Shown piece after piece: positions 1 through 8,593 of a stretch of 64,000 nucleotides of DNA. Numbering within the stretch: the stretch's first letter is position 1; every line of letters begins with the position of its first letter. Location of the stretch: assembly GCF_000495855.1 (NCBI RefSeq), contig NZ_AWGF01000004.1, positions 372,001 through 436,000 of the forward strand, given 5' to 3'. The position numbers and the translations under genes were made by a program. The DNA comes from Asticcacaulis sp. YBE204. GTDB taxonomy: Bacteria; Pseudomonadota; Alphaproteobacteria; Caulobacterales; Caulobacteraceae. The notes under the pieces are model-generated. The model did not search any database. It saw nothing but the letters and a program-made list of their open reading frames with translations, and was not told where the DNA came from.

Positions 1-7
1 TCCCGTG

Positions 8-37
8 GTGCGGGTTTAGGTTTAGCCAAAACCGCAC
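8..37. promoter_or_regulatory. Possible leader hairpin before the first gene
   Basis: GTGCGG at 8-13 can pair with CCGCAC at 32-37, extended by a TTT/AAA segment. It lies just upstream of the GGAGGA ribosome binding site of the gene at 52. No poly-T follows, so it is not an obvious terminator. It may be a leader structure or chance. Confidence 0.25.
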
Positions 38-51
38 CCCCGGAGGAAGCC

Positions 52-417
52 ATGATCCGTCAAAGCCTTATCACCGCCGCTGTCCTTGCCGGCGGCATTT
101 TACTGTCCCATTCGGCCATCGCGCAGCAAAAGACGCAACCGGGCGTCAAGGCCGCCGCCATGACCCCGCCCAACGGCAAGTATCAGTGCTACAGCGGCGC
201 GGGCGGCAATATGAAGCTGAACTTTGCGGCCGGTAACAGCTATAGCAACGAGCAGGGCAAGGCGGGTAAATACACCGTGTCGAAAGACGGTCTGATGACC
301 TTCACCAACGGACCGTGGGCCGGGTTCTATGCCAAGGTCATCGGCCCGACCAAGGTGGGCCTGACGTCCAATCCCGCCGCCAATTTCTATCAGATGACCT
401 GCGATCTCAAAAAGTAA
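52..417 (+). CDS. Small secreted protein of unknown function
   Basis: A 121-residue protein. The first ~25 residues form a typical Sec signal peptide ending in SAIAQ, so it is probably periplasmic. The mature part is rich in Gly, Asn and Lys, with two cysteines (in YQCYSG and MTCDLK) that could form a disulfide near its two ends. A GGAGGA ribosome binding site sits 6 bases before the ATG. I do not recognise a family. The gene stands alone; its 3' end is followed by a structured repeat at 441. Confidence 0.75.
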   Translation: MIRQSLITAAVLAGGILLSHSAIAQQKTQPGVKAAAMTPPNGKYQCYSGAGGNMKLNFAAGNSYSNEQGKAGKYTVSKDGLMTFTNGPWAGFYAKVIGPTKVGLTSNPAANFYQMTCDLKK

Positions 418-440
418 GCGCATTGGCTGCGCCGAACGTT

Positions 441-484
441 GTTTCCAAAAAGTGTGCAGCGGTTTTTGGAATCAAATGCGCGCT
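441..484 (-). repeat. Family III inverted repeat, copy 1
   Basis: On the minus strand it reads GCGCGCATTTGATTCC, then an A run, a CCGCTGCACAC loop and TTTTTGGAA. It lies between convergent genes. It matches copies at 50940, 52589, 53163 and 60011. The right outer arm is replaced here (GGAAAC instead of GGAATGCGC). Confidence 0.8.
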
Positions 485-496
485 AATACAAAGATA

Positions 497-919
497 TTAG
501 CAGCCGGTTTCGCCCACGACCTTTATCGTGTCGCGGTGTGCGCCCTGTTCGACGGTCAGGGTGCCCGCGATGCGGAACACCTCGTCACTGATCGTTTTGG
601 TGACCTTGAGGGACTGCGTGACCACGACCGCGCCATCGGCGCTGGCGAAGCGGCTTTCGGGCGTTTGCATCGATTTCGACGCGCCGGTCAGGGTGAGGGG
701 GATCAGTTTACCATCCACGCGGATCAGGCCTTTTTCGAAATCGTCGACCCACACGGCGGTAGAGTCCTTGCCGATATCGCTTTCCGACCGGTAGAGATAG
801 GCGCTGCACCCGTCGATGCTAGCGGCCTTTATCTCGTTAGTGGTGACGCGGCCGATTTCCGCAGCCTGTGTGTGGCTGGCGGCGAGGGCGAACAGAGCGG
901 TCATGACGATGCGTTTCAT
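497..919 (-). CDS. Small secreted protein of unknown function
   Basis: A 140-residue protein with an N-terminal signal peptide (MKRIVMTALFALAASHTQA). The mature part is mostly predicted beta, with cysteines in DGCSAY and the final GETGC that could pair. No family is recognised. Its start overlaps the stop of the upstream DUF3445 gene by 4 bases (ATGA), so the two are translationally coupled and may act together. Translation from the ATG at 919 gives a proper signal peptide, which supports this start. Confidence 0.7.
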   Translation of the reverse strand: MKRIVMTALFALAASHTQAAEIGRVTTNEIKAASIDGCSAYLYRSESDIGKDSTAVWVDDFEKGLIRVDGKLIPLTLTGASKSMQTPESRFASADGAVVVTQSLKVTKTISDEVFRIAGTLTVEQGAHRDTIKVVGETGC

Positions 920-1737
920 AGGGCGTCCCTCAGGGTTATCAGGCGGTTCAGCAGCCGGTTACATTCGAAGCTTAATCCCTTGTATTCGAGTTGCAAGGGG
1001 GTAAGATTTTCAACCTGAAATATAAGTTCCCGGAGCCATATTTTACCGTCCGGGTGTGTCGCGAGCGCATCCAGCGGCGTCAACTGGATGCCGATGCTGA
1101 ACAGCACCGCGCCGCTGTCTGGCAGCTTGCGAAGGGTCTGGCGCTCGACGCGGATGAATACGCTGTCGGCGTCCGGGCCGTTGCCGAAGCGTTGTGGTGG
1201 CGCGACGTGCGGATGGTGCAGGGTGTCGTTGCCATAAAGCGACCAGTTCCAGCGGATCACCGGTTCATCGGGTCTGAGGTTGTCGAAGATGCGCTCGATG
1301 ACGGCGGCGTTGCGCGTGCCTTCGCTGAAATCCGGCACCGGCGCGTGGACCTCGTGCAGGGCTTTGCCGAGCTTTTCGGCGATCAACCACGAAGAGGGAA
1401 AGCAGATCGCCCCCGCCGTCAGTCGCCAGCCTTCGGGCGACTTTTGCAGGATGGCGAGGTCTTCGGCCACCAGACGCGCGGCGGCCAGCAGGGACGGTTC
1501 GGCGGGCGTTTCCGGCGGCAGACCGAGCAGGGTGCGGATTAGATCGTGCGCCTCGGTTTGCGCGGCCTCCGATCCCGGTTCCGCCCCCCATACCGTGCCG
1601 CGCGTCTCAGCAAACAGCCGTGCCTTCTCTGCCAGATAGACCGGCAACCGCTCGTCCTGCTCCAGCCACGGCGTATCGCCCAGCGGCGACAGGCCGATGC
1701 GAAACAGGGGCTGCGAACCATCGAAGGGTGTGTGCAT
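916..1737 (-). CDS. DUF3445 protein, heme-dependent oxidative N-demethylase (HODM) alpha-like
   Basis: A 273-residue protein matching the DUF3445/HODM-alpha-like family (PF11927). Family hallmarks are AGAICFPSSWLIAEKLGK (about residues 127-144), the HAPVPDF segment, and VERQTLRKLPDSGAVLFSI (about 208-226). Characterised members bind heme and are linked to oxidation of secondary or tertiary amines. Here no ferredoxin-reductase or tetrahydrofolate-linked partner subunits lie alongside, so the substrate is unknown. The downstream secreted protein gene overlaps its stop. Family assignment is fairly certain; function is inferred. Confidence 0.75.
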   Translation of the reverse strand: MHTPFDGSQPLFRIGLSPLGDTPWLEQDERLPVYLAEKARLFAETRGTVWGAEPGSEAAQTEAHDLIRTLLGLPPETPAEPSLLAAARLVAEDLAILQKSPEGWRLTAGAICFPSSWLIAEKLGKALHEVHAPVPDFSEGTRNAAVIERIFDNLRPDEPVIRWNWSLYGNDTLHHPHVAPPQRFGNGPDADSVFIRVERQTLRKLPDSGAVLFSIGIQLTPLDALATHPDGKIWLRELIFQVENLTPLQLEYKGLSFECNRLLNRLITLRDAL

Positions 1738-1745
1738 GAATAAGC

Positions 1746-1880
1746 TCCTCCCCTGATTTCAGGGGAGGTGGCGTTTGAGCGCAAGCGAAAAACGACGGTG
1801 GGGTTAACACCTATGCATTAACCCCACCCGACCTTTCAGGCCACGGCACGGGCCGCCCCACCTCCCCTGAAATCAGGGGA
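1746..1880. repeat. Family I intergenic repeat element with inverted ends
   Basis: CTCCCCTGATTTCAGGGGAG at the left end is repeated in inverted form at the right (CTCCCCTGAAATCAGGGGA), with GGTGGGGTTAA / TTAACCCCACC inverted arms in the middle. The whole element can fold into one long hairpin. It lies between engB and the DUF3445 gene. Confidence 0.8.
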
Positions 1881-1891
1881 CGTGCTCAATC

Positions 1892-2542
1892 TCACGGCAC
1901 AACCTCGCAGGTCGTCATGATCTCGGCGCGCAGTTCGGGGATGCCGAAACCTTTTTCCGACGAGGTCGCCAGCACGACCGGGTGGGCGGCGGGGCGCTTC
2001 TTGATCTGGGCCTGCGTCTTCTCGATGACGGCCTCAAGCTCGTGCGGCTTGATCTTGTCGGCCTTGGTCAGGACGATCTGATAGCTGACGGCGGCCTTGT
2101 CCAGTGCGTCCATCGGCTCGTTGTCGACCTCTTTCAGGCCGTGGCGGGCGTCGATCAGCAGATAGGCACGCTTCAGGCCCGGACGACCGCGCAGATAGTC
2201 GCGGCCGAGGTTCTGGAACGATTTCACGGTGGTTTTCGACGCGCGGGCCCATCCGTAGCCGGGCAAATCCACCAGACGCAGCTTTTCGTCCAGCACGAAG
2301 AAATTGACTTCGCGCGTGCGGCCCGGCTCGTTCGAGGCACGCGCCAGATGATTGTGACCGGTCAGGGCGTTGATCAGGCTCGACTTGCCGACATTGGACC
2401 GCCCGGCGAAGGCGACTTCGGGCAGGTCGTCGGGCGGCAGTTGCTCGATCTTGGCCGCGCCCATCATGAAGCGCGCCTGACGGGCAAACAGCACGCGCCC
2501 GGATTCGAGGGTCTCTTCGGAATAAAGGGGTTCGTCGGTCAT
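1892..2542 (-). CDS. engB: Ribosome biogenesis GTPase EngB/YihA
   Basis: A 216-residue GTPase of the EngB/YihA (YsxC) family, needed for assembly of the large ribosomal subunit. All G motifs are visible: G1 [10 protein letters not shown]3 DLPGYGWA, G4 TKADK and the G5-like TSSEKG. The start at 2542 is chosen because it follows an AGGAG site and gives the usual N-terminal length. It lies downstream of yidC on the same strand, the order known from Caulobacter (rpmH-rnpA-yidC-engB), with a repeat element between them. Confidence 0.95.
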   Translation of the reverse strand: MTDEPLYSEETLESGRVLFARQARFMMGAAKIEQLPPDDLPEVAFAGRSNVGKSSLINALTGHNHLARASNEPGRTREVNFFVLDEKLRLVDLPGYGWARASKTTVKSFQNLGRDYLRGRPGLKRAYLLIDARHGLKEVDNEPMDALDKAAVSYQIVLTKADKIKPHELEAVIEKTQAQIKKRPAAHPVVLATSSEKGFGIPELRAEIMTTCEVVP

Positions 2543-2565
2543 GGAGAGAGTCTCCTGAAAAAAAT

Positions 2566-2739
2566 CATACCTCCCTGCACATAGTGCGAGGAGGGGGACC
2601 GCGCCTGAAAGGCGTGGTGGTGGGGTGTCTTGCGGAAGTTCAGCAAGCAGAGGTTTTGTAAAAGCAAGAGCCCCCACCACCACATCTCAGACCTTCGGTC
2701 TTCGTGCGGTCCCCCTCCCCAGCAAGCTGGGGAGGTATG
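2566..2739. repeat. Family I intergenic repeat element
   Basis: Bounded by CATACCTCC at the left and GGGGAGGTATGA at the right. Two inverted halves contain GGTGGTGGGG and CCCCACCACCAC, and the right end carries the palindrome CTCCCCAGCAAGCTGGGGAG. It lies between yidC and engB in the same transcription direction. Confidence 0.85.
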
Positions 2740-2752
2740 AACGTGCCGCGTC

Positions 2753-4699
2753 TTAGTCTTTCTTCGGCGTCTGGCGGGCGCGCTTGGTGCCGCCAGCCGT
2801 TTTCGGTTTCGCCGGTTGGATCACTTCGCCTTCGTGGATCACCTCTTCGGCGACCTCGATGGTGTGTTCGGCTTCCGATTTCGGCTTGGTCTTGGCGACC
2901 TTGCCGAGGAAGGTATCGATCGGGTTTTCGACGCCCATCTGACGCATCAGGGCGTATTGCTGGGCGACCGTCAGGACGTTGTTCCATATCCAGTAGATCA
3001 GCAGGCCCGACGCGAACGGCGCCATGATGAAGGTGAACATGATCGGCATAAGCTGGAAGATGCGGCGTTGCATCGGGTCCGGCATCGGCGGGTTCATGCT
3101 CTGCGACAGCGCCATCGAGGCGCCATACAGGATCGGCAGGATACCAATATGCAGCGAGGTCGCCATCAGGCCGCCGATCAGCGGCACCGTCGCCGGGTCG
3201 TAGGGCAGCAGGCCGAAGAGGTTGAACAGGGTCGACGGGTCGCGGCCCGACAGATCCTGAATCCAGCCGAAGAACGGCGCGTGGCGCATTTCGATGGTGA
3301 CGAACAGCACCTTGTACAGGGCGTAGAAGACAGGGATCTGCACGAAGATCGGCAGACAGCCCGACATCGGATTGACCTTTTCCTTCTGGTAAAGGTTCAT
3401 CATCTCGATCTGCATCTGCTGGGCATTGCCCTCGTGCTTCTTCTTAAGCTCCTCGACCTTGGGCTGGAGGAGTTTCATCTTGGTCATCGACTCGTAGGAC
3501 TTATGCGCCAGTGGGAAGAAGATGAGCTTCACGATGACGGTCAGGCCGAGGATGGCGAGGCCGAAATTGCCGAGGAAGCCGAACAGGTGGTCGAGCACCC
3601 AGAACATCGGGCGCGTCAGGAACCAGAACATGCCCCAGTCGATCGCCTTGTCGAAGGCGGGCAGCTTGTACTGGTCCTGATAGGCCGACAGGATCGAGGC
3701 CTGCTTGGCGCCGGAATAGATCTTGTAGCTGATCTGAACCGGCTGACCCGGCTGGATCGTGACGGGTTCGGCGATGTAGCCGGCCTGATAAAGGAAGTTG
3801 AAATCCTTCTCGTCGGCGGGGGTCTGATCGGTCGCCTTCATGGCGGCGTGGATCCTCGTCGTCTGATCCGGGATGACCGCGGCCATCCAGTATTTGTCGG
3901 TCAGGCCCATCCAGCCGCCGGTCGAATCGACCTTATAGGCCTTCTTCTTGTCGTCCTTTTCCCAGTTATGGAACTTGAACTCCGGGACCATATAGCCCTT
4001 GTCCTTCGAGAAGGCGCCGATGCCGCCTTCGTGCAGGATCATGTTCTTGCCGAGTTCCTTGGGGGCGCCCTGACGGATGATATTGGCGTAAGGCGCCAGC
4101 GTCACGGCATTGGCCGTGCCGTTGACGACCTTGTCCGTCACGGTGATCATATATTTATCGTCGAGGCTAAGGGTGCGCTCGAAGGTCAGGCCCGTACCGG
4201 CGTTGAAGCCCAGCACGACATTTTTGCCAGGGCTGAGCACGGTGCCGGACAGGACCGTCCACACGCTGTTGCCCGCGGGGACACCGGCGACGTTTTGCCC
4301 GACCCAGCCCGATTCGGCGTAATAGGCGTGTTCGGCGCCCTGCGGCTTGAACAGCTCGACCAGCGGCGAGTCTTTCGCCAGCGTCTCTTTATATTGCTTG
4401 AGGTACAGGTCGTCGACGCGCGCGCCCGCCAGAGACAGCGAACCCTTCAGGGCGGGCGAGTCGATCTGGATGCGCGGGGTTTGTTTCAGCGCCTGATCGC
4501 GCGGCAAGCGGCCCTCGACATAGAGGCTTTCCGGCGTGGCGACGACAGCGGGCTTGGCGGCCTCGGCCTTTTTCGCCGCAGCGGCGGCGGCGCGTTCCTT
4601 CTCCAGCTTCGGACCCTGCACGAAGTACTGGTATCCGAACAGGATCGCCAGCGACAGGGCGAGGAAGATGAACATATTGCGGTTGTCGTCGCGCTTCAT
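2753..4699 (-). CDS. yidC: Membrane protein insertase YidC
   Basis: A 648-residue YidC/Oxa1 insertase. It has an N-terminal signal anchor (FIFLALSLAILFGYQYF), a large periplasmic beta domain to about residue 370, and a conserved five-helix core. The core includes a cytoplasmic loop (MKLLQPKVEELKKKH) and PVFYALYKVLF. The C-terminal tail is basic (KRARQTPKKD), typical of ribosome contact. The ATG at 4699 is preferred to an upstream GTG because MKRDDNRNM is the usual start. It lies 42 bases after rnpA; the yidD gene often found between them is absent. Confidence 0.96.
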   Translation of the reverse strand: MKRDDNRNMFIFLALSLAILFGYQYFVQGPKLEKERAAAAAAKKAEAAKPAVVATPESLYVEGRLPRDQALKQTPRIQIDSPALKGSLSLAGARVDDLYLKQYKETLAKDSPLVELFKPQGAEHAYYAESGWVGQNVAGVPAGNSVWTVLSGTVLSPGKNVVLGFNAGTGLTFERTLSLDDKYMITVTDKVVNGTANAVTLAPYANIIRQGAPKELGKNMILHEGGIGAFSKDKGYMVPEFKFHNWEKDDKKKAYKVDSTGGWMGLTDKYWMAAVIPDQTTRIHAAMKATDQTPADEKDFNFLYQAGYIAEPVTIQPGQPVQISYKIYSGAKQASILSAYQDQYKLPAFDKAIDWGMFWFLTRPMFWVLDHLFGFLGNFGLAILGLTVIVKLIFFPLAHKSYESMTKMKLLQPKVEELKKKHEGNAQQMQIEMMNLYQKEKVNPMSGCLPIFVQIPVFYALYKVLFVTIEMRHAPFFGWIQDLSGRDPSTLFNLFGLLPYDPATVPLIGGLMATSLHIGILPILYGASMALSQSMNPPMPDPMQRRIFQLMPIMFTFIMAPFASGLLIYWIWNNVLTVAQQYALMRQMGVENPIDTFLGKVAKTKPKSEAEHTIEVAEEVIHEGEVIQPAKPKTAGGTKRARQTPKKD

Positions 4700-4741
4700 G
4701 GACGGCTGCACTTTGTAGATAGGGCTATGGAGAGATAGCGG

Positions 4742-5080
4742 TTAAACTTTGGGCGACAGCCTTATCAGGGCGCGTTTGACATCGTCAAGCAAACCTTGCC
4801 AGTCGCAGGATTTGGTCGCGTCGCGGGCGATGAAGACGTAGTCGTGGCCGGGGCGTCCGTGTTGCGGCAAAAGCGCGCGGGCGGCCTCGCGCATCCGGCG
4901 CTTGGCGCGGTTGCGGGCGACGGCATTGCCGGTCTTTTTGGTGGCGGTGAAGCCGATGCGCATGTCGTCGGTCTCATCGTTACGCGCGCGGCACTGGACC
5001 ACGACGGAGGGACGGGCCTGATAGGGGGCCTTGTTGGCCGCCAGGAACTCTTTGCGCTTTTTGAGGTGAGGCAGGGACAT
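4742..5080 (-). CDS. rnpA: Ribonuclease P protein component
   Basis: A 112-residue basic protein that assists the RNase P RNA in removing 5' leaders from pre-tRNA. The signature segment NRAKRRMREA is present at about residues 59-68, after IGFTATKKTGNAVA. The start at 5080 gives the expected N terminus (MSLPHLKKRKEFL). It follows rpmH, but the two are separated by about 310 bases that contain a repeat element, which is more than usual. Confidence 0.95.
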   Translation of the reverse strand: MSLPHLKKRKEFLAANKAPYQARPSVVVQCRARNDETDDMRIGFTATKKTGNAVARNRAKRRMREAARALLPQHGRPGHDYVFIARDATKSCDWQGLLDDVKRALIRLSPKV

Positions 5081-5092
5081 GGTTTTGTTCTT

Positions 5093-5316
5093 ATACCTCC
5101 CCAACTTGTTTGGGGTGTAGCGCCAGCGAAAGTACAGCTTTCGCAAGCGATGGGACCGCACGAGCCAGCTTGCTGGCGAGATGTGGTGGTGGGGGCCTGC
5201 GTTGTCGCTATAGCGGATAAATGGGTAACAGATCAGACGCAAATTCTACGCGAGCCCCCACCGTCTTTTGCCGCTTCACGGCAAAATCCACCTCCCCCAG
5301 TAAACTGGGGGAGTAT
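5093..5316. repeat. Family I repeat element with nested hairpin module
   Basis: This fills most of the 311-base gap between rnpA and rpmH; I see no gene here. It starts with ATACCTCC and ends with CTCCCCCAGTAAACTGGGGG then AGTATGA. At 5116-5153 it holds a nested module (TAGCGCCA, then GCGAAAG, loop TACAG, CTTTCGC) that also occurs at 17431, 54580 and 54754. Its position inside the rpmH-rnpA transcription unit could affect processing or termination. Confidence 0.8.
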
Positions 5317-5391
5317 GAAGGATACCGAACAGCAAAAGAGGCCCTCGAATCACTTCAAGGACCTCTTTTAAAGCTTATAGCGCAGACGCGA

Positions 5392-5526
5392 TTAGGCGGT
5401 CAGGCGCTTGCGGCCCTTGGCGCGGCGACGGGCGACGACCTTTTGGCCGTTCTTGGTTGCCATACGGGCGCGGAAGCCGTGGCGACGGGCGCGAACAAGG
5501 CGGCTCGGCTGGAATGTACGTTTCAC
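5392..5526 (-). CDS. rpmH: 50S ribosomal protein L34
   Basis: A 44-residue, extremely basic protein: [18 protein letters not shown] at the N terminus and [12 protein letters not shown] at the C terminus, the canonical L34 sequence. The start codon is GTG at 5526, followed directly by the conserved KRTFQPS. CCGGAG lies upstream as the ribosome binding site. It is the first gene of the rpmH-rnpA-yidC-engB block. Confidence 0.97.
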   Translation of the reverse strand: MKRTFQPSRLVRARRHGFRARMATKNGQKVVARRRAKGRKRLTA

Positions 5527-5749
5527 GGTTGAACTCCGGGGTTAGGTGCAATAGCCCTAACTGACGAGCTATCGTTTAAAAAGAGGCGCGTCGATAAACC
5601 GCCGACGCACGCTTGTCAATGGCTGTATGCCGGGATTCGCACCCGCGCATCGGAATCTTATGCGCTGCGTGCAATTTCCCGCACGCGGCTTCACGAATGC
5701 GTGTTACAATATTTCCAATAATCTGAAAACACCTCCGCCGACTGAATTT

Positions 5750-7369
5750 ATGGACCTGTCTGACATCGCGCCTGTCGATCTGAAACGCCCGCCCGTCAGG
5801 CTAAGGGTGCGGGTCGCTGCGCGCGAGGACGTGCCGGCGGCGGCGGGTGGCGGCAAGCGACGCAAGAGCTTCAAGGACTGGCGGCGCGGCCTGTTTGAAC
5901 ACCTGAAACCCTCAGGGCCCGATTTCCGACGCGGGATAAAGAGCCTGCAATCCTATTTCGGCGGCCTGTCGGGGCATCTGCTGCTGCTGACGGCCCTGTT
6001 CGTGGCGGTGATGGTGATGATCATCCTCGTCCCGTCTCTGGCGTCGTATCAGGAACGCTGGCTGATCGACCGCGTGCGTCAGGCCGAGATCGCGTCTCTG
6101 GCGCTCGATGCGTCCGCCGAAGGGGCCGTGTCGAAGGACCTGTCGTCGCAACTATTGGAAAGCGTCGGGGCGTCGTATCTGGCCCTGCAAAGCAACGGCA
6201 TCCAGTTCGTCCTGCGCGACCCGGACGTCACGGTCGAGCCCGACACGGTCGATATCCGCCACATCGATCGCGGCCTGAGCGACGATGCCGCCTATCTGTG
6301 GGGACCGTGGAAGACCTTTTTCTCGCGCCCCGACCGCGTCATCCGCACCGAAGCGACACCCAAGGTGCGTAAGGCCACCGACCTGATCCAGATCGATGTC
6401 CCGGCGGAGCCTTTGAAACACGAACTCAAGGCGCATCTGGGCTCGATCCTGCGCATGTCGATCGCCATTTCGCTCGTCGCCGGTGCGCTGGTCTTTGCCG
6501 CCCTGTCGTTCTTTATCGTGCGCCCGATCCGCACCCTGACCAAGTCGGTGTCGCGCTTCAAGGAAAACCCCGAAGACGTCACCGTGTCGCCGAAACTGTC
6601 CGGCCGTCGCGACGAGATCGGGCAGATCGAGGAAGAGCTGTTCGCCATGCAGGCCGAGGTCCGCCATGCGCTCAAGTCGCAGGCGCGGCTGGCGGCGCTG
6701 GGGCAGGCGGTGTCGAAGATCAATCACGATCTGCGCAATATGCTCACCGCCGCGCAGATGGCGTCGGAGCGTCTGGCCTATTCCGGCGATCCCAATGTGA
6801 CCAAGGCCCTGCCGCGTCTGGAGCGGGCTCTGGATCGCGCCCTGACCCTGGCGCAGAATGTGCTGAACTACGGCAAGACCGACGAAATCCCGGCGCGGAT
6901 TCAGATCATCCGTCTGAAAGACCTCGCCGAAGCCGCTGCCGAGGATGCGGGGCTGAGTTTGAATAACAAGACGCCGGAGCGCGTGCGCTTCTCGCTCAAA
7001 GCGGCGCAGGGTTTCTATTTCGAGGCCGATCCCGATCACTTGCACCGGCTGCTGGTCAATCTGATGCGCAATGCCCGTCAGGCGATCGAAGGCCAGCCTA
7101 ATCGCAAGACGGTGGGGCGCGTGACCCTGAGCGCGGTCAAGACGGCGGACGAGGTGATTCTGGTGCTAAGCGACAACGGGCCGGGGATACCGGAGCGTAT
7201 CCGCGACAAACTGTTCCAGCCGTTCTCAGGTTCGGTGACGCCGGGCGGTTCGGGGCTGGGGCTGGCCATCGCGCGCGAGCTTGCGCAGACCCACGGCGGC
7301 GATGTGCGCCTGACCGAAACCGGCCCGCAAGGCACGTCGTTCGAGATACGCATCCCTCAGAAGGGGTGA
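5750..7369 (+). CDS. Orphan membrane sensor histidine kinase
   Basis: A 539-residue sensor kinase. The N terminus is a basic cytoplasmic stretch of about 75 residues. Two membrane segments follow (about 77-99 and 238-262) with a periplasmic sensing region between them. Then come a HAMP domain and a dimerisation helix with the phospho-acceptor in NHDLRNML (His326). The ATPase domain has the N box (NLMRNARQAI), G1 (DNGPGIP) and G2 (GSGLGLAIA). No response regulator is adjacent, so its partner is elsewhere. The start at 5750 is chosen over an upstream in-frame one that would add an atypical leader; the choice is uncertain. Confidence 0.88.
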   Translation: MDLSDIAPVDLKRPPVRLRVRVAAREDVPAAAGGGKRRKSFKDWRRGLFEHLKPSGPDFRRGIKSLQSYFGGLSGHLLLLTALFVAVMVMIILVPSLASYQERWLIDRVRQAEIASLALDASAEGAVSKDLSSQLLESVGASYLALQSNGIQFVLRDPDVTVEPDTVDIRHIDRGLSDDAAYLWGPWKTFFSRPDRVIRTEATPKVRKATDLIQIDVPAEPLKHELKAHLGSILRMSIAISLVAGALVFAALSFFIVRPIRTLTKSVSRFKENPEDVTVSPKLSGRRDEIGQIEEELFAMQAEVRHALKSQARLAALGQAVSKINHDLRNMLTAAQMASERLAYSGDPNVTKALPRLERALDRALTLAQNVLNYGKTDEIPARIQIIRLKDLAEAAAEDAGLSLNNKTPERVRFSLKAAQGFYFEADPDHLHRLLVNLMRNARQAIEGQPNRKTVGRVTLSAVKTADEVILVLSDNGPGIPERIRDKLFQPFSGSVTPGGSGLGLAIARELAQTHGGDVRLTETGPQGTSFEIRIPQKG

Positions 7370-7378
7370 CCTCTTCTC

Positions 7379-7552
7379 ACTCCTTCCTGGCTATGCCGGG
7401 GAGGGGGACCGCGCCCGTAGGGCGGGGTGGTGGGGTTTCTTACTTTGTTTCCACAGCCACCATCATAAGAAAGCAAGAACCCCCACCACCACATCTCACC
7501 TGCTTTCAGCAGGTTCGTGCGGTCCCCCTCCCCAGTAAACTGGGGAGGTATG
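7379..7552. repeat. Family I intergenic repeat element
   Basis: Starts with CTCCTTCCTGG, contains GGTGGTGGGGTTTC and its inverted counterpart CCCCCACCACCAC, and ends in the palindrome CTCCCCAGTAAACTGGGGAG followed by GTATG. It lies between two convergent genes and directly abuts the stop codon of the iminopeptidase, so it may serve as a bidirectional terminator. Confidence 0.8.
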
Positions 7553-8545
7553 TTAAGAGAGAGCCGTAATCGCCTCGTCCGCCGCGCGGACCAGACCGTC
7601 GAGAATCCCCGGATCGGACGATGAGTGTCCGGCCTTCTTGACCAGATTGAACCGCGCCTCAGGCCACGCCTTGTGCAGATCCCACGCCGAGGCCATCGGC
7701 GTCACCACGTCGTAGCGGCCCTGAACGATCCACGCCGGGATGTGCTTGAGTTTATGCACGTTCTCCAGCAGCCAGTTATCGGTCTCGAAGAAGCCGCCGT
7801 TTTTGAAATACCACGACTCGATGCGCGCAAAAGCCACCGCGAAGTCGGGTTCGGCGAACTTGGTCGGGTTTTCAGACGGCCCTTCGATCGACAGCGTGTC
7901 GCCTTCCCAGCCGGCCCAGGCCAGCGCGCAGCGCATCTGTTCGTTGCGGTCGTCGCCGTTGAGACGTTTGATATAGGCGGCCATCATGTCGCCACGCTCG
8001 GCGTCTGGGATGGGGGCGACGAAGCGCTCCCACACATCGGGGAATATCTGCCCGGCACCGCCCTGATAGAACCAGTCGAGCTCGGCCTTGCGCACCAGAA
8101 AAATCCCACGCAGGATCAAAGCCTTGACGCGATCCGTATGGGTCAGGGCATAGGCCAGCGACAGGGTCGAGCCCCACGAACCGCCGAAGACGACCCATGT
8201 GTCGATGCCCAGTTTTTCTCGCAAAGCCTCCATATCGGCGACCAGATGCCAGGTCGTATTGTCCTCAAGCGACATGTCCTGCGACGCGTGTGGGCGCGAC
8301 TTACCGCAGCCGCGCTGATCGAAGAGGATGATGCGGTAGGCGTCGGGGTTGAAATAGCAGCGCAGGTTCGGGCTGGTCCCACCGCCGGGGCCGCCGTGGA
8401 CGACGACGACCGGAATCCCTTGCGGATTACCGCTTTGCTCATAATAGATTTGATGTTTGCCCCCCGCGGGCATATAGCCGTAATCGTAGGGCTCTATCTC
8501 CGGATAGAGGCCACGGGTCTGGGCGGTGAGGGCTTGATCGGTCAT
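7553..8545 (-). CDS. pip: Proline iminopeptidase
   Basis: A 330-residue alpha/beta hydrolase that releases N-terminal proline from peptides in the cytoplasm. It shows the oxyanion motif HGGPGGG, FDQRGCGKSRPHA, the nucleophile elbow GGSWGSTLS with the catalytic serine, and a late GHSS segment with the catalytic histidine. Length and motif spacing fit the family. The start at 8545 (MTDQALTAQ) removes an atypical 13-residue extension. It is divergent from the MFS gene, with about 50 bases between the two starts. Confidence 0.92.
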   Translation of the reverse strand: MTDQALTAQTRGLYPEIEPYDYGYMPAGGKHQIYYEQSGNPQGIPVVVVHGGPGGGTSPNLRCYFNPDAYRIILFDQRGCGKSRPHASQDMSLEDNTTWHLVADMEALREKLGIDTWVVFGGSWGSTLSLAYALTHTDRVKALILRGIFLVRKAELDWFYQGGAGQIFPDVWERFVAPIPDAERGDMMAAYIKRLNGDDRNEQMRCALAWAGWEGDTLSIEGPSENPTKFAEPDFAVAFARIESWYFKNGGFFETDNWLLENVHKLKHIPAWIVQGRYDVVTPMASAWDLHKAWPEARFNLVKKAGHSSSDPGILDGLVRAADEAITALS

Positions 8546-8593
8546 AAGGCGCGCTTCAAATAGGTAAGACAGTCGGGCGATCAAAGACTTATT

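Noticed and set aside
2816-4738. 640-codon open frame on the plus strand opposite yidC
   Set aside because: Its composition (runs of His, Arg, Glu, Asp and Gly) is the mirror of yidC codons in GC-rich DNA, and yidC is fully conserved on the other strand.
5093-5316. Possible CRISPR or IS remnant in the repeat-rich gaps
   Set aside because: The repeats are single or paired palindromic elements, not regularly spaced with unique spacers, and no cas gene or transposase is present.
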